Below are positions 41,170 to 49,432 of a stretch of DNA of 55,477 nt, in pieces. The DNA lies in contig DIFQ01000108.1 in assembly GCA_002419215.1 (NCBI GenBank), positions 1 to 55,477 on the forward strand, given 5' to 3'. Positions within the stretch are counted from its first letter, which is position 1. Each line of letters opens with the position of its first letter. Both the position numbers and the translations under genes were made by a program. The notes beneath the pieces are model-generated. The model was not told the DNA's origin, did no database searches, and was given only the letters and a program-made list of their open reading frames with translations. The DNA is from Syntrophaceae bacterium UBA5744 (GTDB taxonomy: Bacteria > Desulfobacterota > Syntrophia > Syntrophales > UBA2192).

Positions 41170-41913
41170 ATGAACCTCAAGGGCAAGGTCGCACTGGTCA
41201 CAGGGGGGTCCCGGGGAATCGGACGGGCCATCTGCCTGCGGCTTGCCGGGGCAGGCGCGTTCGTCTTCGTCAACTACGCCCGCAACGAGAAGGCCGCCCG
41301 GGAGACGCTGCGCCTCATCGGTCAGGCAGGGGGCGAAGGAAAGATCGTCTGCTTCGACGTGGCGGACCACAAGGCGGCCACGGAGGCCATCGCAGGCCTC
41401 ATCCGGGAAAAAGGCCGGATCGACATCCTGGCCAACAACGCCGGCGAGAGCCGCGACGGGCTGCTCGTCCGCATGAAAGAGCAGGACTGGGACCGTGTGA
41501 TCGACACGAACCTGAAGGGGGCCTTCAACTGCTGCAGGGCCGTGGCCTACGCCATGATGAAACAGCGCGGGGGCCGCATTATCAACGTCACGTCGATCGT
41601 CGCCCTGTCGGGCAATGCCGGCCAGGCCAACTACAGCGCCTCGAAGGCGGGCATCATCGGGTTGACGAAATCACTGGCCAGGGAACTCGGGCCGCGCAAC
41701 ATTTGCGTGAACGCCGTGGCCCCCGGCCTGATCATAACGGATATGACCTCCGCCATGACGGAGGAGCAGCGGGAGAAGGTCCTCGAGGGGATTCCCCTCT
41801 CCCGGCTGGGCACACCGGACGATGTAGCCGGTGTCGTGCTGTTCCTGGCCTCCGATGAAGCCGGATACATCACGGGACAGGTGATCGGGGTGAACGGCGG
41901 CCTGTACATGTAA
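41170..41913 (+). CDS. fabG: 3-oxoacyl-ACP reductase
   Basis: This 247-residue short-chain dehydrogenase has the NADPH site TGGSRGIGRAI, NNAGESRDGLLVRMKEQDW, the catalytic Ser in NVTSIVALSGNAGQ, and YSASK with Tyr and Lys. The C-terminal YITGQVIGVNGGLYM is diagnostic for FabG. It reduces 3-oxoacyl-ACP in each elongation cycle and is part of the fabD-fabG-acpP-fabF run. Confidence 0.95.
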   Translation: MNLKGKVALVTGGSRGIGRAICLRLAGAGAFVFVNYARNEKAARETLRLIGQAGGEGKIVCFDVADHKAATEAIAGLIREKGRIDILANNAGESRDGLLVRMKEQDWDRVIDTNLKGAFNCCRAVAYAMMKQRGGRIINVTSIVALSGNAGQANYSASKAGIIGLTKSLARELGPRNICVNAVAPGLIITDMTSAMTEEQREKVLEGIPLSRLGTPDDVAGVVLFLASDEAGYITGQVIGVNGGLYM

Positions 41914-42016
41914 CCCGCTCTTCACAACGATATGGAGTGGATCAAAGCGGTCATGCCACGGGGCTCACGCTGGACCCCGGTTACGGAAGCGAACAGAATG
42001 TGAAGGAGGCGGATTG

Positions 42017-42259
42017 ATGTCCATCGAGGAAAAGGTAATCGAGATTATCGTGGAGCAGCTGGATGTGACCCGGGAAGAGTGTGTGCCCGAGGCATCTTTC
42101 ATAGAGGACCTTGGCGCGGATTCGCTCGACCTGGTCGAGCTGATCATGGCCATGGAGGAGAATTTCGGCATCGAGATCTCCGACGAAGAACTGCAGAAGA
42201 TCCGGACCATCAAGGACGCCATCAACTACATCAAGGGGAAAAAGGGCCTGGCCAGCTAG
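42017..42259 (+). CDS. acpP: Acyl carrier protein
   Basis: This 80-residue acidic protein has the phosphopantetheine site Ser36 in LGADSLDLVELIMAMEE and the four-helix layout of ACP. A TTG one codon earlier could also start it, but the ATG at 42017 has GAAGGAGG at ideal distance. It is flanked by fabG and fabF. The 100-base gap from fabG contains no gene. Confidence 0.96.
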   Translation: MSIEEKVIEIIVEQLDVTREECVPEASFIEDLGADSLDLVELIMAMEENFGIEISDEELQKIRTIKDAINYIKGKKGLAS

Positions 42260-42280
42260 GCCGACCCGGTGGGGTAGCCT

Positions 42281-43522
42281 TTGGATCGACGCGTCGTCAT
42301 CACCGGCATGGGGACCGTGAATCCCGTCGGCAACAGCGTCGACGAGACCTGGGCGGCCCTCTGCGCCGGCAAATCGGGCATCGGGCCCATCACGAAGTTC
42401 GATCCCGTCCACCATGCCACAAAGATCGCCGGGGAGCTGAAGAACTTCAATCCGCTCGAGTTCGTCGACAAGAAAGAGCTGCGGAGAAACGACGAGTTCA
42501 TCGTCTACGCCCTGGCCTGCGCCGAGATGGCCATCAAGGACTCGGGGCTCGCCATCGACGAGGACAACACCGAGCGCGTGGGCACGATCATCGGCTCGGG
42601 CATCGGGGGGGTCAAAACGATCGAGCGGGAGCACACCGTCCTCGAGCAGAGCGGCCCCAGGAGAGTTTCCCCTTTCACCATCCCGGCCGTCCTGCCCAAC
42701 CTCGCCGCCGGGCAGGTCTCCATCCGATACAGGGCCAAGGGGCCCATCAGCTGCCCCGTCACGGCCTGCGCCGCCGGTACGAGCGCCATCGGCATGGCGT
42801 TCCGCCTGATCAAGGACGGCTATGCCGACGCCATGTTCGCAGGCGGCGTCGAGGCGGCCATCACCCCCTTCGGGGTGGCCGGCTTCAACGTCATGCGGGC
42901 GCTCTCGACCCGGAATGACCAGCCCGAGAAAGCCAGCCGGCCCTTCGACCGGGACCGCGACGGCTTCGTCATGGGCGAGGGCGGGGGCATCGTCATCCTG
43001 GAGGAGCTGACCCTGGCCCGCAGGCGCGGCGCCCGGATCTACGCGGAGATCTGCGGGTTCGGCTGCACGTCCGATGCCTATCACATGGCAGCGCCGCCCC
43101 CCGGGCACGAGGGGGCCGCCCGGAGCATGGAGGTCGCCCTGAGAAGCTGCGGGATGGAGCCCTCCGCGATCGGCTACATCAACGCCCACGGCACCGCAAC
43201 GCCGATCAACGACGTCTACGAGACCCAGGCCATCAAGCGGGTCTTCGGGGAGCACAGCCGCAAACTCGCCGTCTCCTCCACGAAGTCCATGACGGGGCAC
43301 ATGCTGGGCGGAGCGGGCGGGCTCGAGGCCATCGTGGCCGTAAAGGCGATCTGCGAAGGGGTCGTGCCGCCCACGATCAACCTGGACAATCCCGACGAGG
43401 GATGCGACCTGGACTACGTGCCGCACCGGGCGAAGGAAATGAAGATCGAGGCCGCGCTGTCGAACACGTTCGGTTTCGGCGGGGTGAACGCCGTGCTGGT
43501 TTTCAGGAAATTCAAGGATTGA
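42281..43522 (+). CDS. fabF: 3-oxoacyl-ACP synthase II
   Basis: This 413-residue condensing enzyme has nucleophile C163 in VTACAAGTSAIG, the catalytic His in INAHGTATPIND and TKSMTGHMLGGAGG, and a C-terminal NTFGFGGVNAVLVF. TTG start at 42281 (MDRRVVITGMG is the universal FabF N-terminus) with GGTGGGG upstream. Because no fabH lies nearby, chain initiation depends on an enzyme encoded elsewhere. Confidence 0.95.
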   Translation: MDRRVVITGMGTVNPVGNSVDETWAALCAGKSGIGPITKFDPVHHATKIAGELKNFNPLEFVDKKELRRNDEFIVYALACAEMAIKDSGLAIDEDNTERVGTIIGSGIGGVKTIEREHTVLEQSGPRRVSPFTIPAVLPNLAAGQVSIRYRAKGPISCPVTACAAGTSAIGMAFRLIKDGYADAMFAGGVEAAITPFGVAGFNVMRALSTRNDQPEKASRPFDRDRDGFVMGEGGGIVILEELTLARRRGARIYAEICGFGCTSDAYHMAAPPPGHEGAARSMEVALRSCGMEPSAIGYINAHGTATPINDVYETQAIKRVFGEHSRKLAVSSTKSMTGHMLGGAGGLEAIVAVKAICEGVVPPTINLDNPDEGCDLDYVPHRAKEMKIEAALSNTFGFGGVNAVLVFRKFKD

Positions 43523-43531
43523 GGAAGCACC

Positions 43532-43981
43532 GTGAGGATCATCATCGGCTCTGACCACGCCGGGTTTGCCCTGAAGGAGTCCGTCAAAGGATTTCTTTCA
43601 TCGGCAGGCTTTCGCGTATTCGATGCGGGGACCCACCGCGACGAGTCCGTGGACTATCCCGACTACGGGGTCCTGGCGGCCGGTCGCGTTTCTTCAGGCG
43701 AATTCGAAAAGGGGATCCTCGTCTGCGGCTCCGGCGTGGGAATGGCGATCGTGGCCAACAAGTTCCCCGGCATCCGGGCAGCCCTGTGTCTCGACGAGGA
43801 GACGGCGAGGCTTTCACGGCAGCACAACGATTCGAACATCCTCGTGCTGGCCGGGCGCAAGACGGAGGCCGCCGCGGCCGAGCGGATCATCAAGACGTGG
43901 CTGGAAACCCCCTTCGAGGGAGGGCGCCACCAGAAGCGCCTCGACAAGATCCGGGAACTGGAACAAAAACTCTGCAAGTAA
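43532..43981 (+). CDS. rpiB: Ribose-5-phosphate isomerase B
   Basis: This 149-residue protein has MRIIIGSDHAGFALKESV, DYPDYG, ILVCGSGVGMAIVANKFPGIRAALC with the catalytic Cys, and HNDSNILVLAGR, all conserved in RpiB/LacAB. It interconverts ribose-5-phosphate and ribulose-5-phosphate, the latter feeding the riboflavin genes downstream. GTG start ten bases after fabF. The rpiB-glyA-dCMP deaminase-nrdR order is common in Firmicutes and deltaproteobacteria. Confidence 0.95.
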   Translation: MRIIIGSDHAGFALKESVKGFLSSAGFRVFDAGTHRDESVDYPDYGVLAAGRVSSGEFEKGILVCGSGVGMAIVANKFPGIRAALCLDEETARLSRQHNDSNILVLAGRKTEAAAAERIIKTWLETPFEGGRHQKRLDKIRELEQKLCK

Positions 43982-44001
43982 CGCAGGAGGGCGAGAAGAC
44001 G

Positions 44002-45255
44002 ATGTCGATGTTAAAAAGAATTGACCCCGAGGTGGCGGCCGCCATCCTGGAAGAAACGAAACGGCAGGCCGGAAAGCTGGAACTCATCCCGTCGGAGAAC
44101 TTCGTCGACGAGGCGGTCCTCGAGGCCCAGGGCTGCATCATGACGAACAAGTACGCCGAGGGATACCCCGGAAAGCGCTACTACCACGGCTGCGAGTTTG
44201 TCGACGTCGTCGAGAAGCTCGCCATCGAGCGGGCCAGGAAACTCTTTGGGGCCGACCACGCGAACGTCCAGGCGCACTCGGGCACCCAGGCCAACATGGC
44301 CGTCTACTTCGCCGTCCTGCAGCCCGGTGACACGATCCTGGGCATGAACCTCGCCCACGGCGGACATCTCTCCCACGGCAGCCCCGCCAACTTCTCGGGG
44401 CGCTTCTACAAGGTCGCCCACTACGGCGTCGATCAGAAAACCGAGCGCATCGACTTCAATGAAGTGGAGGAACAGGCCAGGAAGAACAAGCCGAAAGTCA
44501 TCGTCGTCGGGGCGAGCGCCTACCCCCGGGAAATCCCCTTCGAGCCCTTCCGGCAGATCGCCGACCAGGTGGGGGCCGTGGTGCTCTCGGACATCGCCCA
44601 CGTGGCGGGGCTCGTGGCGGCGGGAATCCACCCGAACCCTGTTCCCCTCTGCGAGTTCGTCACCACGACGACTCACAAGACACTGCGGGGCCCCCGCGGC
44701 GGCATGGTCCTTTGCAAGAGCGATTTTGCCAAGGTGATCGACAGCCGGGTCTTCCCGGGCATGCAGGGCGGCCCGCTCATGCACGTCATCGCCGCCAAGG
44801 CCGTGGCCCTCCAGGAGGCCCTGACGGACGAGTTCAAGCAGTATCAAATCCAGATCCAGAAAAACGCCCGCACCCTGGCGGAAACACTCATGGCCGAGGG
44901 ATTCCGGCTCGTCTCGGGCGGGACGGACAACCACCTCATGCTCATCGACGTAACCTCCATCGGGGTAACCGGCGCCGAGGGCGCCGACGCCCTGGACCGG
45001 GCGGGCATTACGGCCAACAAGAACATGATTCCCTACGACACGCGGGGGCCCATGGTGACTAGCGGCATCCGCGTCGGCACCCCGGCCATCACGTCCCGCG
45101 GAATGAAGGAGGCGGAGATGAAGCTCGTGGGCCGGTTCATCTCCACGGTCCTCAAGGACCTCAAAAACGAAAGCACGATCGACAGGGTCCGCAAAGAGGT
45201 CAGCGAACTCTGCGAGCGCTTCCCGCTGTATGCGGAACGTATTAAGAAGGGGTAA
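44002..45255 (+). CDS. glyA: Serine hydroxymethyltransferase
   Basis: This 417-residue PLP enzyme converts serine and tetrahydrofolate to glycine and methylene-tetrahydrofolate. ELIPSENFVDEAVLEAQG, KYAEGYPGKRYYHGCEFVD, SDIAHVAGLVAAG and the PLP lysine in TTTTHKTLRGPRGG are all present. The ATG at 44002 follows GCAGGAGGGCGAG. Full length for the family. Confidence 0.96.
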   Translation: MSMLKRIDPEVAAAILEETKRQAGKLELIPSENFVDEAVLEAQGCIMTNKYAEGYPGKRYYHGCEFVDVVEKLAIERARKLFGADHANVQAHSGTQANMAVYFAVLQPGDTILGMNLAHGGHLSHGSPANFSGRFYKVAHYGVDQKTERIDFNEVEEQARKNKPKVIVVGASAYPREIPFEPFRQIADQVGAVVLSDIAHVAGLVAAGIHPNPVPLCEFVTTTTHKTLRGPRGGMVLCKSDFAKVIDSRVFPGMQGGPLMHVIAAKAVALQEALTDEFKQYQIQIQKNARTLAETLMAEGFRLVSGGTDNHLMLIDVTSIGVTGAEGADALDRAGITANKNMIPYDTRGPMVTSGIRVGTPAITSRGMKEAEMKLVGRFISTVLKDLKNESTIDRVRKEVSELCERFPLYAERIKKG

Positions 45256-45282
45256 AAACGCTGGGGCCAGGGCAAAGAAAAA

Positions 45283-45411
45283 GGGTATCGGGTATAGGGG
45301 CTCGGGTATCGGGATGGAAAAAGAATCCATCTATAGAAGAATTCTTGGTTCCTTCGGACCCTATACCCTAGACCCGAAACCCTAGACCCCAGAAACTTTA
45401 CCCGATACCCC
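45283..45411. repeat. Inverted short-word array (GGGTATCGGGTATAGGG type)
   Basis: 45283-45313 is a G-rich array of GGGTATC/GGGTATA/GGGGCTC units. After a 45-base spacer, 45359-45411 is a C-rich array of CCCTATACCC, CCCGAAACCC and CCCGATACCC units, the approximate reverse complement. The spacer between glyA and the deaminase is filled almost entirely by this structure. The G-rich strand has regularly spaced GGG runs. Confidence 0.75.
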
Positions 45412-45453
45412 ATGCCGGGCCATCCGAAAGGCTGAAGGACAGGCAGCGATCGC

Positions 45454-45924
45454 ATGAAAGCCGACAAGGCAACCAAGCAAGGCATCACCCGCCCCAGTTG
45501 GGACGAGTACTTCATGGACATCGTGAGCCTCGTTGCGCGCCGCTCCACCTGTCTGCGGCGCGGCGTGGGGGCCGTCCTCGTGAAGGACAAGCGACTCCTC
45601 ACGACGGGCTATAACGGCGCCCCGAGCGGACTCAAGCACTGCCTGGAGGTGGGCTGCCTGCGGGAGGAAAAAAAGGTGTCCTCCGGCGAGCGCCACGAAC
45701 TCTGCAGGGGGCTTCACGCCGAGCAGAACGCAATCATCCAGGCCGCCGTCCACGGCGTGAGCATCCAGGGGGCGACGCTTTACTGCACGAACCACCCCTG
45801 CAGCATCTGCCTGAAGATGCTCATCAACGCGGGGATCACGGAAATTGTCTACCGGGACGGCTACAGCGACGAACTGGCCGCCCGCATGCTCGAAGAGTCG
45901 AGCATCCACGTGAGGAAGATATGA
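45454..45924 (+). CDS. Deoxycytidylate deaminase family protein
   Basis: This 156-residue zinc deaminase (ComEB/dCMP deaminase family) has the catalytic HAEQNAI motif and the zinc cysteines in TNHPCSICLKMLI. The VGAVLVKDKRLLTTGYNGAPSGLKHC segment is typical of dCMP deaminase. It supplies dUMP for thymidylate synthesis. It overlaps nrdR by four bases, so the two are coupled. Confidence 0.92.
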   Translation: MKADKATKQGITRPSWDEYFMDIVSLVARRSTCLRRGVGAVLVKDKRLLTTGYNGAPSGLKHCLEVGCLREEKKVSSGERHELCRGLHAEQNAIIQAAVHGVSIQGATLYCTNHPCSICLKMLINAGITEIVYRDGYSDELAARMLEESSIHVRKI

Positions 45925-46376
45925 AGTGCCCCTTTTGCGCCGACACGGAAAACCGGGTGATCGACTCGCGGATCAGCAAGGAAGGCAACGCCATCCGGAG
46001 GCGGCGCGAGTGCGCCTCCTGCGGCAAGCGCTTCACGACCTACGAGTTCGTCGAGGAAGTGCTCCCCATGGTCGTCAAGAAGGACGGCCGGCGCGAGGCT
46101 TTCGACCGCTCCAAGATCCTCACGGGGGTCAAGAAGGCCTGCGAAAAGCGGCCCGTCAGCATCGACGCCATCGAGGCCATCGTGGACCGCATCGAAAGGG
46201 CCTGCCAGGAGTCGCAGCTGAAGGAAGTCCACTCGACCTTTGTCGGCGAGCGGGTCATGCAGGAGCTGCACGAACTCGACAAGGTGGCCTACGTAAGGTT
46301 TGCCTCGGTGTACCGGCAGTTCCGCGACGCCAACGAGTTCCTGGACGAGTTGAAGGATCTTCTTAAATCAAAATAA
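45921..46376 (+). CDS. nrdR: Transcriptional repressor NrdR
   Basis: This 151-residue protein has a zinc ribbon with C3, C6, C31 and C34 (MKCPFCADTENRVIDSR, ECASCGKRFTTYE). An ATP-cone domain follows (VVKKDGRREAFDRSKILTGVKKACEKRPV). NrdR senses ATP/dATP and represses ribonucleotide reductase genes. Its coupling to dCMP deaminase makes a small nucleotide-balance unit. Confidence 0.96.
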   Translation: MKCPFCADTENRVIDSRISKEGNAIRRRRECASCGKRFTTYEFVEEVLPMVVKKDGRREAFDRSKILTGVKKACEKRPVSIDAIEAIVDRIERACQESQLKEVHSTFVGERVMQELHELDKVAYVRFASVYRQFRDANEFLDELKDLLKSK

Positions 46377-46378
46377 GA

Positions 46379-46457
46379 GGGTTTCGGGAATCCGGAATCG
46401 GGAATCCGGTAAGAAGAATCCAGATCCCGATGCCTGAAGCCTGAAGCCTGGAGCCTG
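46379..46457. repeat. Short-word arrays (GGAATCCGG type, then GCCTGAA tandem)
   Basis: The nrdR-ribE spacer begins with GGGAATCCGGAATCGGG-like near-repeats, followed by a partial reverse complement (ATCCAGATCCCGAT). It ends with four GCCTGAAG/GCCTGGAG units. The last unit leads straight into the ribE ribosome-binding region. No FMN riboswitch is present. Confidence 0.65.
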
Positions 46458-46463
46458 TTTTTT

Positions 46464-47099
46464 ATGTTCACCGGCATCATCCAGGACATGGGCACGGTCC
46501 GCAAGCTTGCCCGGAAAGGCGAGGACGCCCTTCTCGAGGTGGAGACGGCGCTTGCGCTCGACGATGTCCGGATCGGCGACAGCATCGCCGTGAGCGGGGC
46601 CTGCCTCACCGTGACGACGCTGGGAAAGAAAAGCCTCACCTTCGACGTCTCCGCGGAGTCGCTCTCGAAGACATCGCTCGGGAGGCTCAAGCCCGGCGAT
46701 GCGGTCAACCTGGAAAAAGCCCTGAGGCTGAGCGATTTTCTGGGCGGACACCTGGTGCTGGGGCATGTGGACTGCGTGGGGCGGATCGTGGAGAAAACGG
46801 CACGCGCAGGCTCGATGGTCTTCGGGATCACCGTGGAGGCCGGCCTTTCGAAGTACGTGGTGGCCAAGGGGTCCATCGCCGTCGACGGGATCAGCCTCAC
46901 GGTTAATTCGTGCGAAGGCGACCGGTTTTATGTTAATATCATCCCCCACACGGCGGAGAAGACGACGCTCATCGGCAAAAAAGCGGGGGATTCCGTCAAT
47001 ATTGAAACGGACATCCTCGGAAAATACGTGGAGAAACTCCTGAATCCCGGCAAGGGGGTCGACATGGACTTCCTCCGGGAGCACGGGTTCATCAAATAA
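46464..47099 (+). CDS. ribE: Riboflavin synthase (alpha chain)
   Basis: This 211-residue protein has two lumazine-binding repeats. The first starts MFTGIIQDMGTVRKL, with GACLTV; the second contains DFLGGHLVLGHVDCVG and VDGISLTVNSC. It dismutates two 6,7-dimethyl-8-ribityllumazine molecules to riboflavin. It is followed by ribBA and ribH, completing most of the pathway. No clear Shine-Dalgarno sequence is visible in the repeat-filled leader. Confidence 0.95.
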   Translation: MFTGIIQDMGTVRKLARKGEDALLEVETALALDDVRIGDSIAVSGACLTVTTLGKKSLTFDVSAESLSKTSLGRLKPGDAVNLEKALRLSDFLGGHLVLGHVDCVGRIVEKTARAGSMVFGITVEAGLSKYVVAKGSIAVDGISLTVNSCEGDRFYVNIIPHTAEKTTLIGKKAGDSVNIETDILGKYVEKLLNPGKGVDMDFLREHGFIK

Positions 47100-47100
47100 A

Positions 47101-47180
47101 TGGCAAATGGCGTAAGGCGAATGGCGAACGGCTCGGGATTTTTTCTTTGCCTTTTGCCCTTTGCCTTGAGCCTTTAGCCT
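47101..47180. repeat. Inverted short-word array (GGCAAATGGCG type)
   Basis: 47101-47132 is an array of GGCAAAT/GGCGTAA/GGCGAAT/GGCGAAC units. After TCGGGATTTTTT, 47145-47180 is an array of TTTGCC/TTTGCCC/TTGAGCC/TTTAGCC units, the approximate reverse complement. It fills the ribE-ribBA spacer and can fold as a long imperfect hairpin. Confidence 0.7.
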
Positions 47181-47196
47181 TCTTTAGGTGAGTACC

Positions 47197-48399
47197 ATGG
47201 CAATCAGCAATATCCCGGAAGCAATCGAAGACATCAAGAACGGCAAGATGGTCATCCTCGTCGACGACGAGGACCGTGAAAACGAGGGCGATCTCTGCAT
47301 GGCCTCGGAGTTCGTCACCCCCGAAGCCATCAATTTCATGGCCAAGCACGGCCGGGGCCTCATCTGCCTCACCCTGAACAGGGAGCTGGCGGAAAAGATC
47401 AACCTCAACCTCATGGTGAACGACAACCAGTCGCGCTTCAAGACGGCCTTCACCGTCTCCATCGAGGCGAGGCGAGGCGTCACGACGGGCATCTCGGCCC
47501 ACGACCGGGCCACGACGATCCGCACGGCCATCGCGGACAACGTGAAGCCCGACGACATCGTGAGCCCGGGGCACGTATTCCCCATCCTCGCCCGCAAGGG
47601 CGGCGTCCTGGTGCGCACGGGCCAGACGGAGGGCTCCGTGGATCTCGCGCGGCTTGCGGGGCTCAAACCCAGCGGCGTCATCTGCGAGATCATGAAGGAC
47701 GACGGCACCATGGCGAGAATGCCCGACCTGGAGATCTTCGCGAAAGAGCACGGGCTCAAGATCGTCACCATCGCCGATCTCATCAACTTCCGGATGAAGA
47801 CGGAATCCTTTGTCCGCCGGGCGGCGACGGCGACGCTCCCCACCGCCTTCGGCGGGGACTTCAAGTTCGTCGTCTACGAGAACGACGTGGACGAGATGAA
47901 GCACGTGGCCCTGGTGAAGGGAGACATCTCGCCCGATGACGCGGTGCTCGTCCGGGTGCACTCCGAGTGCATGACGGGCGACGTCTTCGGGTCCATGCGC
48001 TGCGACTGCGGAGATCAGCTCCACACGGCCATGGAGATCATCAACAAGGCCGGCAAGGGCGTCATCGTCTACATGCACCAGGAGGGCCGGGGGATCGGCC
48101 TGGTGAACAAGGTCAAGGCCTACGAACTCCAGGAGCACGGACGCGACACGGTGGAGGCAAACATCGAGCTGGGGTTCAAGGAGGACCTACGGGACTACGG
48201 CATCGGCGCCCAGATCCTGGTGGATCTCGGCGTGAGGAAGATCCGCATGCTGACGAACAATCCCAAGAAGGTCGTCGGCATCGAGGGATACGGCATGACA
48301 GTCGTGGAGCGCATCCCCATCGAAATCAAGCCCAACGAGGTAAACCTGAGGTACCTGCGGACGAAAAAGGAAAAGATGGGACACATTCTGAAAGTCTAG
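47197..48399 (+). CDS. ribBA: Bifunctional 3,4-dihydroxy-2-butanone-4-phosphate synthase / GTP cyclohydrolase II
   Basis: This 400-residue fusion has an N-terminal DHBP synthase (VDDEDRENEGDLCMASEFVTPEAINFMAKHGRGLICL). The C-terminal half is GTP cyclohydrolase II, with zinc cysteines in HSECMTGDVFGSMRCDCGDQ and YMHQEGRGIGL. Both active-site sets look complete. The ATG at 47197 has AGGTGA five bases before it; GTG at 47188 is the alternative. It feeds ribH and ribE. Confidence 0.95.
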   Translation: MAISNIPEAIEDIKNGKMVILVDDEDRENEGDLCMASEFVTPEAINFMAKHGRGLICLTLNRELAEKINLNLMVNDNQSRFKTAFTVSIEARRGVTTGISAHDRATTIRTAIADNVKPDDIVSPGHVFPILARKGGVLVRTGQTEGSVDLARLAGLKPSGVICEIMKDDGTMARMPDLEIFAKEHGLKIVTIADLINFRMKTESFVRRAATATLPTAFGGDFKFVVYENDVDEMKHVALVKGDISPDDAVLVRVHSECMTGDVFGSMRCDCGDQLHTAMEIINKAGKGVIVYMHQEGRGIGLVNKVKAYELQEHGRDTVEANIELGFKEDLRDYGIGAQILVDLGVRKIRMLTNNPKKVVGIEGYGMTVVERIPIEIKPNEVNLRYLRTKKEKMGHILKV

Positions 48400-48430
48400 G
48401 GTATCGGGTATAGGGTCTCGGGTATAGGGA
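48399..48430. repeat. Short-word array (GGGTATCGGGTATAGGG)
   Basis: Starting within the ribBA stop codon, the spacer reads GGGTATC GGGTATA GGGTCTC GGGTATA GGG. It is the same word family as the array at 45283-45411, here in only one orientation. Regular GGG runs at seven-base spacing could form a G-quadruplex on this strand. Confidence 0.7.
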
Positions 48431-48460
48431 AAAAAGACAGATAAGACCGAGAGGAAAAGC

Positions 48461-48925
48461 ATGAAGAACATTACCGAAGGGAAGATTGTTGCGCAGGGGA
48501 TGAAGTTCGCCATCGTGGCGAGCCGGTTCAACGACTTCATCAGCAGCAAGCTCATCGAGGGGGCCCTGGATGCGCTCATCCGGGCCGGCGCCCGGGAACA
48601 GGACATCCGGCTGTTCAAGTGTCCCGGGGCGTTTGAAATCCCCCTGGTGGCCAAGAAGATCGCGAAGACGGGCAAGGTCGACGCCGTCATCTGCCTCGGG
48701 GCCGTGATCCGGGGGGCCACGCCTCATTTCGACTATGTCGCCTCCGAGGTCTCCAAGGGAATCGCCCAGGCAGCCCTCGAGACGGAGGTTCCCATCGTCT
48801 TCGGCGTGCTGACAACCGATTCGATCGAGCAGGCCATCGAGCGCGCCGGCACCAAGAGCGGCAACAAGGGATGGGATGCCGCCCTTTCAGCCATCGAGAT
48901 GGTGGATCTGTTCAGAAAAATGTAA
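48461..48925 (+). CDS. ribH: 6,7-dimethyl-8-ribityllumazine synthase
   Basis: This 154-residue protein condenses the products of RibBA and the aminouracil branch. KFAIVASRFNDFISSKLIEGALDAL, CPGAFEIPLVAKK, ICLGAVIRGATPHFDYVASEVSKGI with the catalytic His, and PIVFGVLTTDSIEQAIERAGTKSGNKG are the family signatures. It is followed by nusB, the usual neighbour. Confidence 0.96.
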   Translation: MKNITEGKIVAQGMKFAIVASRFNDFISSKLIEGALDALIRAGAREQDIRLFKCPGAFEIPLVAKKIAKTGKVDAVICLGAVIRGATPHFDYVASEVSKGIAQAALETEVPIVFGVLTTDSIEQAIERAGTKSGNKGWDAALSAIEMVDLFRKM

Positions 48926-48976
48926 AGACAAGTTCCAGGCAGTCCCCGGAAGGGCTCGGGCCTGGCAGGGAATGAC

Positions 48977-49432
48977 ATGCGCCTCAGAAGGAAGGCAAGG
49001 GAGATTGCCTTACAGGTTCTTTATCAGCTCGATGTCCTGAGAATCGAACCCCGGGAAGCCATCGAGCTTTTCTGGGTGCACTTCCATGCTCCCGCGGAGG
49101 CCCGCGAGTTCGCCTCGGAGCTCGTCGAGGGGACGTGGGCCCACCGGGAGGAAATCGATCAACTGATCAGCACCTGCTCGGAAAACTGGTCCCTCGAGCG
49201 CATGGCAAGGGTGGACCGGAACATCCTGCGGCTTGCCGTCTACGAGCTCCTCCACGGCCAGGGGATTCCCCCCAAGGTGGCTCTCAACGAAGCCATCGAC
49301 CTCGGCAAAGAATTCGGTTCCGAAAATTCGGGTTCCTTCATCAACGGCATCCTGGATGCCCTGTACTCGAAGCTGCGTAAGGATCATGCAGATCAAGTTG
49401 ACAACGGAGAGCCTGGATCGGCTGCCTCATGA
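48977..49432 (+). CDS. nusB: Transcription antitermination factor NusB
   Basis: This 151-residue helical RNA-binding protein carries RRKAREIALQVLYQLDVLR at the N-terminus and ERMARVDRNILRLAVYELLHGQGIPPKVALNEAIDLGKEFGSENSGSFINGILDAL, the NusB signature. It acts with NusE in rRNA antitermination. The next gene starts inside its last codons. Confidence 0.95.
   Translation: MRLRRKAREIALQVLYQLDVLRIEPREAIELFWVHFHAPAEAREFASELVEGTWAHREEIDQLISTCSENWSLERMARVDRNILRLAVYELLHGQGIPPKVALNEAIDLGKEFGSENSGSFINGILDALYSKLRKDHADQVDNGEPGSAAS

Noticed and set aside
46377..46463. Possible FMN riboswitch upstream of ribE
   Set aside because: The 87-base spacer is entirely short-word repeats and has no recognisable FMN aptamer core.
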